Below are positions 42,394 to 43,765 of a stretch of 43,765 nt of DNA, in pieces. The notes under the pieces are model-generated. The model was not told the DNA's origin. It was given only the letters and a program-made list of their open reading frames with translations, and ran no database searches. The position numbers and the translations under genes were made by a program. Origin of the DNA: Thermodesulfovibrio sp. (lineage in GTDB: Bacteria; Nitrospirota; Thermodesulfovibrionia; Thermodesulfovibrionales; Thermodesulfovibrionaceae); the NCBI GenBank assembly GCA_026415595.1, contig JAOAGU010000001.1, positions 1-43,765 on the forward strand, in the 5' to 3' direction. Within the stretch, counting starts at the first letter, position 1; each line of letters starts with the position of its first letter.

Positions 42394-42410
42394 TTTAGCA
42401 GGATACAATG

Positions 42411-42445
42411 AAAGCAACACCGGGATTTATGCCTGGTGTTGCTTT
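42411..42445 (+). terminator. Hairpin after the lipoprotein gene
   Basis: AAAGCAACACC and GGTGTTGCTTT form an 11-bp stem, extended by a G-T and two G-C pairs, with a short AT-rich loop. There is no strong T-run after it, so it may be a protective 3' structure rather than the main terminator. Confidence 0.6.
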
Positions 42446-42472
42446 AAATTCTTTAAAAGTGTTAAACTTTTC

Positions 42473-42500
42473 AAAGAGTGGGATTTCCCACTCTTTTATT
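42473..42500 (+). terminator. Rho-independent terminator before rimP
   Basis: Perfect stem AAAGAGTGGG / CCCACTCTTT with an ATTT loop, followed by TATTTTG. It separates the envelope genes from rimP-nusA and lies about 25 bp before the rimP ATG. Confidence 0.8.
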
Positions 42501-42522
42501 TTGAAGTTTAGAGGATTTTTTT

Positions 42523-43017
42523 ATGAATATAAGGGAATTAAAAGATTTAATAATAAAATATGCCCAAGAAGTTAGCGAAACAGAAGGAGTTGAAGTGGTG
42601 GATTTAGAAATTCATCCAGGAGGTAAAGGTTTAGTGGTAAAGGTTTTCATAGATAAAGAAGGAGGAGTAACAGTAAGAGATTGTGAGATATTTTCACGTT
42701 CTTTAGAAGCAATACTTGATGTGGAAGACCCCATTAAAGGTTCTTACATACTTGAAGTATCTTCTCCTGGATTGGACAGGCCACTTAAAAATAAGAAAGA
42801 CTTTTTAAGAAACTTAGGTAGAAATATAAAAATTACAACAAAGGAAAAAATTTCGGAGAAGACTTTTTTTATAGGTAAAATTATAGATGTAGGAGATGAT
42901 TGGGTTAGGATAGAAATTCAGGAAAGTAAAATCAAGGGAACTAAGAAGTCAGATAGAGGAGAACTTTTATTTATACCTTTAGATAAAATCTTAAAAGCAC
43001 AAATTTATTTAGGTTAG
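42523..43017 (+). CDS. rimP: Ribosome maturation factor RimP
   Basis: 164 residues. VEVVDLEIHPGGKGLVVKVF, IDKEGGVTVRDCEIFSRSLE and YILEVSSPGLDRPLKNKKDF are the RimP signatures, followed by the SH3-like C-terminal domain. It acts in 30S maturation. It is located directly before nusA, the standard order in bacteria (rimP-nusA-infB), and separated from it by 4 nt. Confidence 0.95.
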   Translation: MNIRELKDLIIKYAQEVSETEGVEVVDLEIHPGGKGLVVKVFIDKEGGVTVRDCEIFSRSLEAILDVEDPIKGSYILEVSSPGLDRPLKNKKDFLRNLGRNIKITTKEKISEKTFFIGKIIDVGDDWVRIEIQESKIKGTKKSDRGELLFIPLDKILKAQIYLG

Positions 43018-43021
43018 GATT

Positions 43022-43765
43022 ATGGGAAAAGAGTTAAAGATTTTAACAGAACAGATAATGAGAGAAAGAGGTATCAACAAAGAGGCAGTTATTGAGCTGC
43101 TTGAAACAGCTCTTATTTCAGCTATAAGAAAAAAATATGGTAATAAGTCAACAATAAAGTTAAAGATTGATCCTCAAACTTTTGATATAAATATTTTTGA
43201 AATAAAAAAGGTTGTGGAAGAAGTATCTGATCCTGCTTCTGAAATATCCTTTATGGAAGTGAAAGAAAAATTTGAAAATAAGGGTATAGGAGATACAGTT
43301 GAGATTCCTCTTTCAATTCAGGATTTCGGTAGAATAGCTGTTCAGACAGCAAAACATGTACTTTTTCAGAAAATAAGGGATATTGAGCGTTCCGTTATTT
43401 ATGAAGAATTTAAAGACAAAGTAGGAACTGTTGTGAGCGGGACAGTGTTAAGAAAAGAAAAGGGTAACTTTTATATTTTAGTCGGTAAGGCTGAAGTTAT
43501 ATTGCCAGAAAAAGAAATATTACCTCAGGATAATTTAAAACGTGGTGACATTATCAAAGCTTATATTTATGAAGTAAAGCAAACATCAAAGGAACCTATT
43601 ATCAGAGCGTCAAGAACTCATCCTCAATTTGTGATTGGATTGTTTACCCTTGAGGTACCAGAGATTCAGGATGGTATTGTGAAAATTAAAAACATTGCAA
43701 GAGACCCGGGAGAAAGAACAAAGATTGCTGTATATTCAAAGGATTCTTCAGTTGACCCTGTGGGA
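43022..43765 (+). CDS. nusA: Transcription termination/antitermination protein NusA (5' part, runs off the window)
   Basis: The ATG lies 4 nt after the rimP stop, and 248 codons are visible. The N-terminal RNA polymerase-binding domain (1-125) includes ALISAIRKKYGN and the DFGRIAVQTAKHVLFQKIRD segment. The S1 domain follows (about 136-200, GTVVSGTVLRKEKGNFYI), then the start of KH1 with ARDPGERTKIAV. It modulates pausing, termination and antitermination. The rest of KH1, KH2 and any C-terminal repeats are outside the window. Confidence 0.96.
   Translation, partial: MGKELKILTEQIMRERGINKEAVIELLETALISAIRKKYGNKSTIKLKIDPQTFDINIFEIKKVVEEVSDPASEISFMEVKEKFENKGIGDTVEIPLSIQDFGRIAVQTAKHVLFQKIRDIERSVIYEEFKDKVGTVVSGTVLRKEKGNFYILVGKAEVILPEKEILPQDNLKRGDIIKAYIYEVKQTSKEPIIRASRTHPQFVIGLFTLEVPEIQDGIVKIKNIARDPGERTKIAVYSKDSSVDPVG

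Overview
The window is an AT-rich chromosomal segment (about one third GC by eye) from a Gram-negative bacterium. LpxK, MltG, TatA and several lipoproteins point to an outer membrane. The gene content, compact layout and base composition resemble a thermophilic Nitrospirota such as Thermodesulfovibrio; that assignment is an inference from gene style, not a database match. I see no rRNA, tRNA, CRISPR array, prophage or intact insertion sequence.

Layout. 1-346: start of mltG, leftward. 454-5148: heat-shock operon hrcA-grpE-dnaK-dnaJ behind a CIRCE operator. 5186-5243: REP-like palindrome. 5258-7717: metal-uptake ABC transporter (lipoprotein, ATPase, permease). 7729-10143: large Lon-family protease, leftward. 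10287-12455: trxA, a periplasmic thioredoxin-like protein, ffh. 12600-14654: groES-groEL with promoter, a degenerate CIRCE and a strong terminator. 14698-24420: long rightward run of rplI, dnaB, a Memo-family gene, mobA, tatA, alr, an aminotransferase, era, a bifunctional-nuclease gene, recO, a 55-residue Cys protein, marC-like, cobO and a histidine phosphatase, then lpxK to 25394. 25391-27172: SDR/DUF2867 and cupin genes, leftward. 27345-31307: an FKBP-like/methyltransferase fusion, a decayed FAD oxidoreductase, and a LytS/LytTR two-component pair. 31285-32751: Rsm22-like methyltransferase and HU, leftward. 32752-33845: 1.1 kb without an intact gene, possibly holding a decayed reading frame. 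33846-35138: sigma-54 regulator, leftward. 35193-39304: mutS-coaE-ribF. 39293-41173: PriA, leftward. 41211-42393: three small envelope proteins. 42523 to the end: rimP and the start of nusA.

How the genes fit together. The first 15 kb concentrates protein folding and targeting: HrcA-controlled DnaK and GroEL systems, a Lon-type protease, thioredoxins and the SRP GTPase. The middle is housekeeping (replication, ribosome, cofactors, envelope). The region from 27 to 34 kb is the looser, accessory-like part, with pseudogenes and a signalling pair.

The most interesting observations are: (1) a full-length PriA that keeps all eight zinc-binding cysteines but has lost the Walker A, DEEH and QVxGRAGR helicase motifs, so it looks like a pseudohelicase; (2) a recurring promoter layout in which a -10 box sits 5-8 nt before a start codon that lacks a Shine-Dalgarno sequence, implying leaderless mRNAs for mltG, cupin, the sigma-54 regulator, mutS, priA and a TPR lipoprotein; (3) an apparent FKBP-like/methyltransferase fusion; (4) a GroEL without the usual GGM tail; and (5) small uncharacterised conserved-looking genes, notably the four-Cys protein after recO and a repeat-bearing lipoprotein with an extended ribosome binding site.
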